64,000 nt of DNA from Alitiscatomonas aceti (GTDB taxonomy: Bacteria; Bacillota; Clostridia; Lachnospirales; Lachnospiraceae), in NCBI RefSeq assembly GCF_025567195.1, contig NZ_JAOQJF010000004.1, positions 1-64,000 on the forward strand, given 5' to 3'. The position numbers and the translations under genes are program-made. Below, one piece after another: positions 31,236-39,834 of the stretch; position 1 is the first letter of the stretch; the number at the start of each line of letters is the position of its first letter. The notes under the pieces are model-generated. The model did no database searches. It saw only the letters and a list, made by a program, of their open reading frames with translations, and was not told the DNA's origin.

Positions 31236-33243
31236 GGATAGCGGAGACCGCACACAGTTTGACACCGGAGCCATCCTGGAGGCCCAGCAGTCCGCACAGG
31301 AGCCCCAGGAATACGCAGATGATAAAATAATGGCCGGAGCCGGAGAAACGCGGGGAAAGCCCGTGAGAGCCTTAGAAAGGATCGCAGACGAGGATGCCAA
31401 GAAGGCAATGGAGATCCTTCAGAAGTATAAAGAGGGAAAGCGGCTCCTGGATGAACGTGTGCTTGAAAATGAGCAGTGGTGGGAATTTAAAGAGTGGGAG
31501 ATCTTAAACTATGGGCGGACAGAGCGGAGGGATCCGGAGCCGGTCAGTGCCTGGATGTTTAACTCCATCATCAATAAGCATGCGGATTTTATGGACAACT
31601 TCCCGGCTCCGAATATCCTGCCGAGAGAAGAGAGCGACAAAGAGGCGGCCAGGATCCTGAGCAGCGTGGTCCCATGCATCCTGGACCAGTGCGATTATGA
31701 GGCAGTCTATAACGCTGAGTGTTGGGACAAGTTAAAGTCGGGAACAGGGGTTTACGGGATATTCTGGGATCCCTATAAAAACGGGATCGGGGACATCGAG
31801 ATCCGGAACTGCGATGTTTTAAATCTGACCTGGGAGCCCGGAGTGGAGGATATCCAGAAGTCCCCAAGCCTTTTTTACCAGTCCTATGTAGATAACAGCA
31901 TCATAGAGGCGGATTACCCAGAAATGAAAGGGAAGCTGGGAGATGGGATCCTGTCCGAAATCCCAGATTATATAGGCGAGGGACGGGCTTATACGGAAGG
32001 AAAGAGCCTGGTGACAGACTGGTACTATAAAAAGTCAGTCACGAGAATCGACGAAAACGGGATCAAGATCAGAAAAACGGCCGTGCATCTCTGTAAGATC
32101 TGCCAGGGAACTGTGCTTTATGCCACAGAAAATGACGACAAAATGCCAGACGGCCTGTATGAGCACGGGCTGTATCCGTTTGTATTTGATACGCTGTTCC
32201 CGATCAAGAAATCTCCGGCCGGAATGGGATATGTAGACGTCATGAAGAGCTGCCAGATGTATATCGACAAAATGGGACAGTCCATGCTTAAAAATGCAGT
32301 GGCCGGTGCCCGTCCAAGATACATGAGCAAGGACGGCGGTGGGATCAATGAGAGTGAGTATACAGATCTTTCCCGGGATATCGTGCATTATGTGGGGAAT
32401 CCGGATGATATCAAACCGATTGACCATTATACGCTGGATGGAGCCTATATCAATCTCCATCAGCTCAAGATCGACGAACTGAAGGAAACCAGCGGGAACA
32501 GGGACTTTTCCCAGGGATCTACGGCTTCCGGTGTGACCGCGGCGTCAGCAATCGCGGCGCTCCAGGAGGCAGGAAGCAAGCTGTCCAGGGATATGATCAA
32601 GACCTCTTACCGGGTCCACAGGGACCTCATCTACCAGGTGATCGAGCTGATCCGGCAGTTTTATACGACGGAGCGGGCCTTCCGGATCACGGGAGATAAG
32701 GGACAGGAGAATTTTGTGACATTTGATAATCGGATGCTCCGGCCGGATCCGGTGACCAATGATTTCGGGATCCGGTTAGGAGGCCGGAAACCATATTTTG
32801 ATATCAAGATCGTGGCCCAGAAGAGCAGTCCGTTTACAAAAATCGCCCAGAATGAGCTGGCCAAAGAGATGTATAACCTGGGATTTTTTAATCCCCAGCT
32901 GGCGGATCAGGCGCTCATGTGTGTGGGAATGATGGATTTTGACGGGAAGGAAGAAATTGAACGGAAGATATCTGAGAACGGGACCATGCTCCAGCAGATG
33001 ATGCAGATGCAGTCCCAGATGGAGCAGATGGCGATGCTGATCGCGGAATCGACAGGGGACACAAGGATCCTGGACGCACTGGCGGCCAGAGGGCAGCAGG
33101 TCCCGGGGACGGTGATGCCGGAGGGGACACAAAAAGAAGCCGCAGAGACCGATGCCATGGGAAATCTGTCAAGAAAAAATGAAAATGCCGTGGCGGCCAG
33201 GGCGAGAAAACAGGCCGCCACAGCATCAGCGCCGAAAGCATAG
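31228..33243 (+). CDS. Portal protein
   Basis: A 671-residue protein, long for a siphovirus portal and in the range of P22-like podovirus portals. Typical features include the central GYVDVMKSCQMYIDKMGQSMLKN and the SGNRDFSQGSTASGVTAASAIAALQEAG segment, followed by a long helix (SRDMIKTSYRVHRDLIYQVIELI) of the kind that lines the portal tunnel. It forms the dodecameric vertex for packaging and ejection. GTG 31228 follows AGGAGG. The C-terminus is Gln/Met-rich. Confidence 0.9.
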   Translation: MIKDSGDRTQFDTGAILEAQQSAQEPQEYADDKIMAGAGETRGKPVRALERIADEDAKKAMEILQKYKEGKRLLDERVLENEQWWEFKEWEILNYGRTERRDPEPVSAWMFNSIINKHADFMDNFPAPNILPREESDKEAARILSSVVPCILDQCDYEAVYNAECWDKLKSGTGVYGIFWDPYKNGIGDIEIRNCDVLNLTWEPGVEDIQKSPSLFYQSYVDNSIIEADYPEMKGKLGDGILSEIPDYIGEGRAYTEGKSLVTDWYYKKSVTRIDENGIKIRKTAVHLCKICQGTVLYATENDDKMPDGLYEHGLYPFVFDTLFPIKKSPAGMGYVDVMKSCQMYIDKMGQSMLKNAVAGARPRYMSKDGGGINESEYTDLSRDIVHYVGNPDDIKPIDHYTLDGAYINLHQLKIDELKETSGNRDFSQGSTASGVTAASAIAALQEAGSKLSRDMIKTSYRVHRDLIYQVIELIRQFYTTERAFRITGDKGQENFVTFDNRMLRPDPVTNDFGIRLGGRKPYFDIKIVAQKSSPFTKIAQNELAKEMYNLGFFNPQLADQALMCVGMMDFDGKEEIERKISENGTMLQQMMQMQSQMEQMAMLIAESTGDTRILDALAARGQQVPGTVMPEGTQKEAAETDAMGNLSRKNENAVAARARKQAATASAPKA

Positions 33244-33253
33244 GAGGGATATC

Positions 33254-33583
33254 ATGACAATCATACAGCTCAAAAACACACCGGGAGCCTATAAGCTTGT
33301 TGCCATCGGCCACGCGGGAAAAGGCGAAGGAGAAAAAGAAAACCTGGTATGCGCGGCAGTATCCATGCTGACACAGGCGCTGGTACAGTTTTGCCGGGAG
33401 CGCTCATACCGGGCCAGGGCATACAGCGACCGGATCGGTGAGGGAGACATTTTTTTGAGATTTTTATCCAATGGAGAGGACCTGGAGATATCAGGGGCTT
33501 TCCGGCTCCTGGAGACTGGCCTGGACATGATCGAGCAGTCTTACCCCGGCCGGATCCAGATTGTAAAGATCAATGAGGAGTAA
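33254..33583 (+). CDS. Prp-type cysteine protease (phage-encoded)
   Basis: This 109-residue protein matches Prp, the protease that trims the N-terminus of ribosomal protein L27 in Firmicutes. The catalytic histidine is H20 in AIGHAGKGE and the cysteine is C33 in LVCAAVSMLTQAL. In Staphylococcus phages the host Prp also cleaves capsid and scaffold proteins at an L27-like motif. Here the gene lies directly between portal and scaffold, and both scaffold and capsid start with that kind of motif, so it is probably the phage maturation protease. TAGGAGGG precedes the ATG at 33254. Confidence 0.85.
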   Translation: MTIIQLKNTPGAYKLVAIGHAGKGEGEKENLVCAAVSMLTQALVQFCRERSYRARAYSDRIGEGDIFLRFLSNGEDLEISGAFRLLETGLDMIEQSYPGRIQIVKINEE

Positions 33584-33661
33584 GGGGAGAACTGAAAAAA
33601 GCCTCTATGGTAGGATGAGACAAGAAAGACGCGTGGGAAAGACCATGGAAAAGGAGTACAT

Positions 33662-34600
33662 ATGAAATTAGATCTCAGATTATTTGACGGCGGCGCTGGA
33701 GCTGCCGGAAGTGCAGGTGCAGGAACAGGCACAGAAGGTGCGGCAGCGGCCGTACAGGCGGAAAACACGGGCGCAAAAGAAGGTCTTCAGGACGCCGCTG
33801 GAGATGGGGCGGAAGGTGATGGTGTCGCCAGCCGGGAATCATCCGCAGAAGACACAAGGACCCCGGAGGAGCGCAGGCAGGCATACCGGGACATGATCAA
33901 CAGCGACGAATACCGGGATTTTTATCATGAGGACGTTGAGGGGATCATTGACCGGAGACTCCGCGGGAGCAGGGAAAAAATGGCAAACTATGACCAGGCC
34001 ATGGAGCTGATCAATTACCTGGGAAGCCGTTATGGGATCACGGACGGGAATGTCCAGAACATCCAGAAGGCAGTGGAACAGGATGACGCATACTGGGAGG
34101 ATGCAGCGGCCCGCGAGGGGCTGAGCACCGAACAGTATAAGCGCATGAAAAAACTGGAAGCCGAGAACCAGACCATGCGTGCGGCCAGGGAGAATGCAGA
34201 GAGACTGGCGCAGAAGGAACAGATCTTTGCAAAGTGGAACACCGAAGCGGAAGAGCTGGGCCGCCTGTATAAGGGATTTGACCTCCGTACTGAGGTAAAC
34301 AATCCGGACTTTGTAAAGCTCCTGGGAGCCGGGATCCCGATGCGGACCGCATACGAAACGCTGCACCATGACGAAATCATGTCCGGAGCCATGGAATACA
34401 CGGCCAGAAAAGTTGCAAAAAAACAGATCGACGCGATCAAGGCAGGCCAAAGCCGGCCGGCCGAAGGCGCTGCAGGGAGCACCACCGCCTTCCAGGAAAC
34501 ACAGGATATCAACAAACTGAGCGGGGCCCAGATCCGGGACCTGGCCAGGAGATCCCTGGAGGGGGAGACGATCACGCCGAGCAAATTTTATGAGAGGTAA
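33662..34600 (+). CDS. Scaffolding protein
   Basis: The 312-residue acidic protein lies just before the capsid gene. It starts MKLDLRLFDGGAGAAG, a Prp-type cleavage motif. A disordered Gly/Ala part follows, then long helices (residues ~130-200: KRMKKLEAENQTMRAARENAERLAQKE region) and a C-terminal SPSKFYER-like tail. Composition and position fit a head scaffold. It would direct capsid assembly and then be removed. AAAAGGAG precedes the ATG. Confidence 0.85.
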   Translation: MKLDLRLFDGGAGAAGSAGAGTGTEGAAAAVQAENTGAKEGLQDAAGDGAEGDGVASRESSAEDTRTPEERRQAYRDMINSDEYRDFYHEDVEGIIDRRLRGSREKMANYDQAMELINYLGSRYGITDGNVQNIQKAVEQDDAYWEDAAAREGLSTEQYKRMKKLEAENQTMRAARENAERLAQKEQIFAKWNTEAEELGRLYKGFDLRTEVNNPDFVKLLGAGIPMRTAYETLHHDEIMSGAMEYTARKVAKKQIDAIKAGQSRPAEGAAGSTTAFQETQDINKLSGAQIRDLARRSLEGETITPSKFYER

Positions 34601-34605
34601 AGAGC

Positions 34606-35598
34606 ATGGATGATAAAATGATCCGGTTAGATCTGAGGCTGTTTGCGGAGACACCCGTAAACACGACCGGAAGCGGCGGAATGTCCGCGGAAATGAAAAC
34701 CTATTACTCGCGCTATCTGATCGAGAACGCGAAGCCGAAGCTGGTGCATGACCAGTTTGGACAGAAGCATAACATACCGAAAAATGGAGGTAAAACCACT
34801 GAGTTTAGGCGTTATGCTCCGTTAGCAAAGGCAACGACGCCGCTGACTGAGGGAGTGACCCCGAAGGGACAGACATTAACCGTAACGACCGTGACCGCCG
34901 AGGTGCGTCAGTATGGCGGATTCGTACCGCTGACAGACATGCTGCTGTTAACGGCCATTGATAACAACCTGGTACAGGCCCTGTCTCTGCTGGGAGATCA
35001 GGCCGGAGCCACCCTGGATACGATCACCAGAGAAGTCCTGGCAGGCGGAACCAACGTGCAGTATGCGGAGGGACAGGTGGACAGCCGATCCGCATTAACA
35101 AAGGACATGAAGCTGACGGTAAAGGCGGTACGTTTGGCCGCCAGAATGCTTAAAAAGCAGAATGCGCCGGTGATCGATGGAAGCTATGTGGCCATCGTGC
35201 ATCCGGATATTGCGTATGACATCCAGGATGATCCGGAGTGGAAAGACTGGACCAAATACACAACGCCGGAGCACATGTTTAACAACGAGATCGGTAAGAT
35301 CGCAAATGTCCGCTTCGTGGAAACGACAGAAGCAAAGATCTTTGCCGGTGAGGGATCTGGAAGCCAGGATGTATACAGTACCCTGGTCCTGGGTGCCAAT
35401 GCCTACGGCGTGACCAACATCGAGGGAGGCGGCCTGGAGACGATCATCAAGCAGCTGGGCAGCGGCGGAACCGAAGACCCGTTAAACCAGAGAGCAACGG
35501 CCGGCTGGAAGGCCACCAAGACAGCAGAGCGTCTGGTCGAGCAGTTTATGGTCCGCATTGAGACCGGATCCAGCTTTAACGACGGTGTTGCAAACTAA
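34606..35598 (+). CDS. Major capsid protein, N4-gp56 family
   Basis: The 330-residue protein matches the N4-gp56-type HK97-fold capsid: TYYSRYLIENAKPKLVHDQFG, KTTEFRRYAPLAKATTPLTEG, RQYGGFVPLTDMLL, and YVAIVHPDIAYDI. It begins MDDKMIRLDLRLFAETPV, where RLDLRLFA resembles the L27 N-terminus cleaved by Prp. This predicts loss of ~13 residues on maturation. It follows scaffold by 5 bp with GAGAGG before the ATG. Confidence 0.92.
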   Translation: MDDKMIRLDLRLFAETPVNTTGSGGMSAEMKTYYSRYLIENAKPKLVHDQFGQKHNIPKNGGKTTEFRRYAPLAKATTPLTEGVTPKGQTLTVTTVTAEVRQYGGFVPLTDMLLLTAIDNNLVQALSLLGDQAGATLDTITREVLAGGTNVQYAEGQVDSRSALTKDMKLTVKAVRLAARMLKKQNAPVIDGSYVAIVHPDIAYDIQDDPEWKDWTKYTTPEHMFNNEIGKIANVRFVETTEAKIFAGEGSGSQDVYSTLVLGANAYGVTNIEGGGLETIIKQLGSGGTEDPLNQRATAGWKATKTAERLVEQFMVRIETGSSFNDGVAN

Positions 35599-35610
35599 AG
35601 GAGGGCTATA

Positions 35611-35955
35611 ATGGCAAGACGAGCAAGCGAAGAAGAGCAGGTACTGGCGGAACAGACGCCGGTTGAAGAGCAGTCCCAGGAAACACAGTCCCAGGAAACG
35701 GAGAGTTGCACCGGTGCAACTGAGCCGGATGAGGTAGAGGTCGAGCTGTTTAAGGATAATGGCAGATATAAGGATGACGTTGTGGTAGGCGTCAACGGCA
35801 AACTGTACGTGATCAAGCGCGGAGTTCGTGTCAAAGTGCCGAGAGCAGTCAAGGAGATTCTGGACCACTCAAGGGAGCAGGATACCCAGACAGCCCTCAT
35901 GATGGACAGTCTGGAAAACCACTACCAGGAGGAGACACGTAAATATAATGTGTAG
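35611..35955 (+). CDS. Small virion-associated protein after the capsid
   Basis: The 114-residue protein has a Gln/Glu-rich disordered N-terminus and a compact C-terminal domain (VELFKDNGRYKDDVVVGVNGKLYVIKRG...). Its position right after the capsid suggests a head-associated protein. The coding sequence holds the second copy of the 16-bp palindrome, read here in a different frame (S-C-T-G-A-T). Function unproven. Confidence 0.65.
   Translation: MARRASEEEQVLAEQTPVEEQSQETQSQETESCTGATEPDEVEVELFKDNGRYKDDVVVGVNGKLYVIKRGVRVKVPRAVKEILDHSREQDTQTALMMDSLENHYQEETRKYNV
35705..35720. repeat. 16-bp palindrome, copy 2
   Basis: GTTGCACCGGTGCAAC within the gene at 35611, in a different reading frame from copies 1 and 3. 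Confidence 0.9.
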
Positions 35956-36010
35956 TAACGGAGGGGCCGCAGTGTAAGCGGCCTCTTGCTTTAAGGAGGG
36001 ACAGAATCAG

Positions 36011-36976
36011 ATGATACTTGTAGAGCACAAAGAGCTGGTATTTTTAAACCGGGAACAGTATCTTGGTGCCGTGGGGGATAAAAATGCCGCAAACCGCCTG
36101 TTCCGGATCAAGCGGGTAAACGTGGATGGAGTGGATCTGGCTGATCTGTCCTTTCGGCTTAACGCAGAGCTGCCGGATGGGACACCAGATACAGCCTACC
36201 TGGAAAAAGAAGTAAGAGAAGAGGAAATCCTGCTCACCTGGGCGGTGTCGGATAAGATGGTATCCCAGCCTGGGACCGCATGGATCAATCTGCGGGCCCA
36301 TGATGACACAGGAGCCGTCAAGTGGAGGTCCTTCCGGGCCGCGGTGTACACAGAAGGGACCACGGCGGAACCGAGCGGACCCCAGCTCTCAGAAGTGGAG
36401 CAGCTGGAGAGAGCTATCGATAAAAAACTGGAATCCGTAAACGCCGCAGAAGAAGCCAGAAAAAAGGCGGAAAAAGAAAGGGAGCAGGCGGAAGCAGACC
36501 GGGTGGAAGCAGATCAGGCCAGGGAAGAAAAGACAGATGCGGCGATCAAGACATTTGAAGGGCAGATCGAGGATGCAAGGCAGTATGCAGACAAAGCAAA
36601 GTCCTATGCGGTCGGACAGACCGGGACCAGGCCGGGGGAAGACTCCGACAACGCAAAGGAGTATTGCCGACAGTCCAATATCCATAAGGGAGCCGCAGAA
36701 GAGGCAAAAGAACAGGCAGAAGCCGCGAGGGACGATCTGATCAAGAGGATCGACAGTGGGGATTTTACGGGGCCACAGGGGCCGCAGGGACCGCAGGGAC
36801 CACAGGGAGAGTCCGGGATTAATATTCCGGCCGCAAGCGTGATGTATGTATATACCGACTCTGCCGATAACTGTGCAATCCATTGTGTGTATGATGATGC
36901 GGTCCATACAGTGCCGCCGGTTAAATACCGGGAGTCTGATGGGGCACTGTTTTGGCAGTATGATGACGGCAAATAA
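36011..36976 (+). CDS. Tail fibre/baseplate protein with collagen-like repeats
   Basis: The 321-residue protein has an N-terminal BppU-like beta domain (residues ~1-125), a long coiled coil (~135-245: Ala/Glu/Lys-rich), a short collagen-like GPQGPQGPQGPQGE stretch (~257-270), and a small C-terminal beta domain. This is a trimeric fibre architecture. It lies just before the variable-tip fibre gene, so the two probably form one adhesion device. TTAAGGAGGG precedes the ATG. Confidence 0.75.
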   Translation: MILVEHKELVFLNREQYLGAVGDKNAANRLFRIKRVNVDGVDLADLSFRLNAELPDGTPDTAYLEKEVREEEILLTWAVSDKMVSQPGTAWINLRAHDDTGAVKWRSFRAAVYTEGTTAEPSGPQLSEVEQLERAIDKKLESVNAAEEARKKAEKEREQAEADRVEADQAREEKTDAAIKTFEGQIEDARQYADKAKSYAVGQTGTRPGEDSDNAKEYCRQSNIHKGAAEEAKEQAEAARDDLIKRIDSGDFTGPQGPQGPQGPQGESGINIPAASVMYVYTDSADNCAIHCVYDDAVHTVPPVKYRESDGALFWQYDDGK

Positions 36977-36988
36977 GGAGGGGATAAG

Positions 36989-37852
36989 ATGGCAATCAAA
37001 GATGTTATTTTAGGATACGCAAAAGGAGACAAGGGAGATCGAGGCCCGCAGGGAGAAAAAGGGGCCACCGGTGCCACTGGCCCTAAAGGAGAACCGGGAA
37101 ATATCGCAGATGCCCAGATCACAGACACAGAGGGCCTGGATGTAGCCAAAGGCCAGAAGACCACGGCGCAGAAGCTGTTTGATGCAATCGCAAACAGGAT
37201 TGTCACCAAACTGGTCACAAATGATGCGCTCACGAAAAAACTTGCGGACTATATGCTTAAAGGCATGATGAGCAATACCAACGTCAACAATACAGGAACA
37301 GTCCCGACAAGTGCGCTGATGTACAGCATGTTTGAGCAGATAAATAGTGATTTAACCATCAGTGATGCCAAGATGGCTGTCGAGCGTAATTCCAAAGGTG
37401 TTTACTTAATGCTACGGAACAAAATCACAAATAATAGGCTTTCTTTGCTTTTGGATGAAGGTACTAAAAAACTTGTCTTAGATTCCGAAATATCTGGAGA
37501 ATGGACAGGTGCTGACCCTATCGTTACAAAGTCCGATTTGCAATCCGATTGGATTCCGCTTAAGCCATATCTTGTAAACAGTTGGGAAGATAATGGAGCC
37601 AGTTTGTATCGCAAAATAGGAAACTGTTACCTGATAAAACTCTCAGTAAGATATGGGAACTATGAAACAGACCTTGATATTTGCCGTAACCTTCCGTTTT
37701 CTGGAGCCGGCGTTTGTACAAATTGTTTTTACAATTCATCTGAGGTTGGTAACGCAATACAAGTAAGTGGGAATAGGCTATTCATAGTGCGAACCCCAAT
37801 AGCGAAAATGGATACTATTTTTGCAAATTTCATAGTTGGCCCAAATGTATAA
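36989..37852 (+). CDS. Tail fibre with exchangeable C-terminal tip (tip A expressed)
   Basis: The 287-residue protein has a fixed N-terminal part (residues 1-118) with a collagen-like segment (GDKGDRGPQGEKGATGATG) and helices, then a tip from codon 119 onward. The tip starts INSDL at crossover site A (37341-37353) and holds the shared TKSDL motif at ~180-185. Three other tips with the same start lie silent downstream. Tip A is homologous to tip D over the first ~60 residues. The tip is the likely receptor-binding part and the gene is the expression locus of a shufflon-like system. AAGGAGGG precedes the ATG. Confidence 0.85.
   Translation: MAIKDVILGYAKGDKGDRGPQGEKGATGATGPKGEPGNIADAQITDTEGLDVAKGQKTTAQKLFDAIANRIVTKLVTNDALTKKLADYMLKGMMSNTNVNNTGTVPTSALMYSMFEQINSDLTISDAKMAVERNSKGVYLMLRNKITNNRLSLLLDEGTKKLVLDSEISGEWTGADPIVTKSDLQSDWIPLKPYLVNSWEDNGASLYRKIGNCYLIKLSVRYGNYETDLDICRNLPFSGAGVCTNCFYNSSEVGNAIQVSGNRLFIVRTPIAKMDTIFANFIVGPNV
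37341..37353 (+). repeat. Fibre crossover site A
   Basis: TAAATAGTGATTT, plus orientation, inside the expressed fibre gene and read as (I)-N-S-D-L. With the next base, TAAAT-AGTG-ATTTA is a perfect dyad around a 4-bp asymmetric centre. Confidence 0.75.
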
Positions 37853-37855
37853 TTT

Positions 37856-38398
37856 TTATCCTATGGCTATTGCCATGATATGTATAATCCCGTTATAAGA
37901 ACTTCCATCATTTGCATTCCGGGCGTATATTATCAGTTCGTTAGGTCTTACCTGGGCAGTAAAAACAAGATTTTGAACACCCGCCGAACTTTTGTATTCT
38001 TGGTTAATACATACAGCGCTGTCATATGTTAATCCAGGAAATGAAATCTCCGCGAATCCGTCAGAGAATTGGACATCCGTTTTTTTTAGGACTTTCATAT
38101 CGGACTTAAAAACAGGTATATCCCATTGTGCGTTACCACTAACTAACCTTCCAAATAGAACAGATTTTGGGTTATCAGAACGTAACATTATCCATCCATA
38201 AGAAGCAGATGAGAGATTCCAGAGAATATCAAATGAAGAATTACCAAAATAACCGTCTGAATCGGTCGGTTCCACTCTGACATAATTATACACAAAGAAT
38301 TTTGTAGTGTTGCTTTTTAACCACTCTATAATAGAATCTAACTGACCACTCATTTTAATTGTAGAGGATGAATATTTATAGACTGAAAAATCACTATT
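37856..38398 (-). CDS. Silent inverted tail-fibre tip B
   Basis: A 180-codon open frame on the minus strand starts in frame at crossover site B with N-S-D-F, like the expressed tip, and has no ribosome site of its own. It ends 3 bp from the stop of tip A, so the two tips lie tail to tail. It contains a diverged VFKSDMK where the other tips have TKSDL. An internal ATG exists at 38353 but lacks a good ribosome site. Inversion between sites A and B would fuse it to the fibre N-terminal part. No sequence similarity to tips A and D outside these motifs is evident. Confidence 0.75.
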   Translation of the reverse strand, partial: NSDFSVYKYSSSTIKMSGQLDSIIEWLKSNTTKFFVYNYVRVEPTDSDGYFGNSSFDILWNLSSASYGWIMLRSDNPKSVLFGRLVSGNAQWDIPVFKSDMKVLKKTDVQFSDGFAEISFPGLTYDSAVCINQEYKSSAGVQNLVFTAQVRPNELIIYARNANDGSSYNGIIHIMAIAIG

Positions 38399-38466
38399 TA
38401 GATGTTTTGAAAGGGTGGATTACACTTGAACAGGAAAATATGATTGTGTTCATGAAGGAGGCATAA
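38368..38466 (+). CDS. Possible XkdX-like micro-ORF crossing site B
   Basis: A 32-codon frame (MNIYRLKNHYLDVLKG, then WITLEQENMIVFMKEA) loosely resembles XkdX-type phage microproteins, and ends two bases before the endolysin ATG. It spans crossover site B on the opposite strand to tip B, so inversion would change its N-terminus. Translation is unproven. Confidence 0.4.
   Translation: MNIYRLKNHYLDVLKGWITLEQENMIVFMKEA
38387..38400 (-). repeat. Fibre crossover site B
   Basis: TAAATAGTGATTT on the minus strand, at the start of silent tip B. Flanking bases do not match site A. Confidence 0.75.
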
Positions 38467-38468
38467 TT

Positions 38469-39290
38469 ATGGAAACGTTAAAAGGCTTGATCGAAAAGGG
38501 AATAGCAGAAGAGGGATACGTCGAAAAAGCCTCTGAAAATAACCTGGATTCCAAAACGGCAAATAAAGGACGTAATAATTACACAAAATATTCCAGGGAT
38601 ATAGATTCTTTGGGGCTTATGGGATGCCAGGGTCAGCCTTGGTGCTGCACGTTCCAGTTTTGGCTGGAAGTTCAAGAATTTGGTCTTGAAACTGCGCTGA
38701 AGCACTGGAATATGACAAAAAAATCTTATGTGGGATATAATTGTTTTGCCACGTATAATGCTTTTAAAAAAATGGGAAAAGTGGGTATGACACCAGAACT
38801 GGGCGCGGTTTCTATTTTTAACTTTTCTCATGCTGGACGTGTAATAAGAATATATTCGGAAAATGGTCAAAAATGGTGGGACTGCTTGGAAGCCAATACA
38901 TCCAGCGATTTATCAGACAGAAATGGTGGACAGGTTAAAATTAAGAAAAGACCTTGGAATGATTCAACGGTAAAGGGCTTCTGCTATATAGACTATTCAG
39001 AACCTGTATATGGATGGATAAAGGATTCTGGAAGATGGTGGTATCAAGATCCGGATGGAGGATATCCCAGAAGCGAGTGGAGGTTAATCAATCACTATTG
39101 GTATTTATTTAACAAATATGGATATATGCGGACCGGTTGGAGACGATGGAATTCTTCAACGAAAGAGGTGGATCCAGAAGATGGAAGCGGAGAATACTAC
39201 TACCTAGAAGAATTCGGAAACTATGAGGGCGCTTGCTGGCATGAAAAAAGAGGCTGCAATGGAGCAATGGAACGCTGGTATGTCGAATGA
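38469..39290 (+). CDS. Endolysin with CHAP-like domain and cell-wall-binding repeats
   Basis: The 273-residue protein has an N-terminal cysteine amidase/peptidase domain (residues ~1-165) with candidate catalytic C60 in QPWCCTFQFW and H121 in NFSHAGRVI. The C-terminal choline-binding-type repeats are (GWIKDSGRWWYQDPDGGY..., WYLFNKYGYMRTGW). It should cut peptidoglycan at lysis. The repeats resemble those of the host surface proteins at both window edges, as expected for wall targeting. It sits inside the invertible fibre region, between sites B and C, which is unusual. GAAGGAGG precedes the ATG. Confidence 0.85.
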   Translation: METLKGLIEKGIAEEGYVEKASENNLDSKTANKGRNNYTKYSRDIDSLGLMGCQGQPWCCTFQFWLEVQEFGLETALKHWNMTKKSYVGYNCFATYNAFKKMGKVGMTPELGAVSIFNFSHAGRVIRIYSENGQKWWDCLEANTSSDLSDRNGGQVKIKKRPWNDSTVKGFCYIDYSEPVYGWIKDSGRWWYQDPDGGYPRSEWRLINHYWYLFNKYGYMRTGWRRWNSSTKEVDPEDGSGEYYYLEEFGNYEGACWHEKRGCNGAMERWYVE

Positions 39291-39292
39291 TT

Positions 39293-39326
39293 TTCGGGGA
39301 ATCTTTATCGATTCCCCGAATTTTCT
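39293..39326 (+). terminator. Endolysin terminator
   Basis: TTCGGGGAATC and GATTCCCCGAA form a perfect 11-bp stem with a 6-nt loop, followed by TTTTCT. Confidence 0.85.
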
Positions 39327-39330
39327 CAGC

Positions 39331-39343
39331 TAAATAGTGATTT
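39331..39343 (+). repeat. Fibre crossover site C
   Basis: TAAATAGTGATTT, plus orientation, just after the endolysin terminator and at the start of silent tip C. Confidence 0.75.
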
Positions 39344-39830
39344 GGGATATTACATTACATCGGAAGATGATTTTTCCCATACCTTAATAGGAGGAGCAGC
39401 ACAAAATATCACCCTAAACTCAAAAATTACGCTCGAACAATACACGAGAATTTTATTCCTTAACTATCCAGGTAGTAATGATGGTGCCTTACTGGCTATT
39501 GCTCCAGGGGATAAGATAATTACTGCTTTTAGAAATAATGGAGTTTGGGAAGAAAAATCCTCGCAGTTCATTGCCACAAAGTCCGATTTATTTTCCAATC
39601 TTATCAAAGTGACAGATATTCATAATATTAGGAAAAGCTGCCTTTTCCGGGCGGAGTACGGAGCCGCAAATACACCTACCAAAAACGTGGGATATATCGG
39701 ACTCAGTGTATACGTTGACCGAACCTGGCATTTTGTCATCTGCTCTCCCTATTCCGGAGGAAAACTCTTTTTTGACAGTGTTAATACAAGTGGTTCGTGG
39801 ATTGGTTGGAAGGAAATAGCATTCAAGTAA
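39333..39830 (+). CDS. Silent tail-fibre tip C
   Basis: A 165-codon open frame starting in frame at crossover site C (N-S-D-L-G-Y-Y) with no ribosome site and a terminator directly upstream, so it should not be expressed here. It contains ATKSDLFSN, and the DNA block ACAAAGTCCGATTT shared with tips A and D. The C-terminal part (NTSGSWIGWKEIAFK) ends like phage fibre tips with a WxGWKxI motif. It ends 4 bp from the stop of tip D. Confidence 0.75.
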   Translation, partial: NSDLGYYITSEDDFSHTLIGGAAQNITLNSKITLEQYTRILFLNYPGSNDGALLAIAPGDKIITAFRNNGVWEEKSSQFIATKSDLFSNLIKVTDIHNIRKSCLFRAEYGAANTPTKNVGYIGLSVYVDRTWHFVICSPYSGGKLFFDSVNTSGSWIGWKEIAFK

Positions 39831-39834
39831 TAAT

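Noticed and set aside
32281..36000. A siphovirus tail module after the head genes
   Set aside because: No tape measure, tail tube, head-tail joining series or sheath follows the capsid gene. Fibre, nozzle and internal virion genes fit a short-tailed phage.
37061..37085. A fifth copy of the 16-bp palindrome around CACCGGTGCC
   Set aside because: Only the central CCACCGGTG-type bases match. The outer arms GTT and AAC are missing, and the sequence encodes collagen-like Gly-Ala-Thr repeats.
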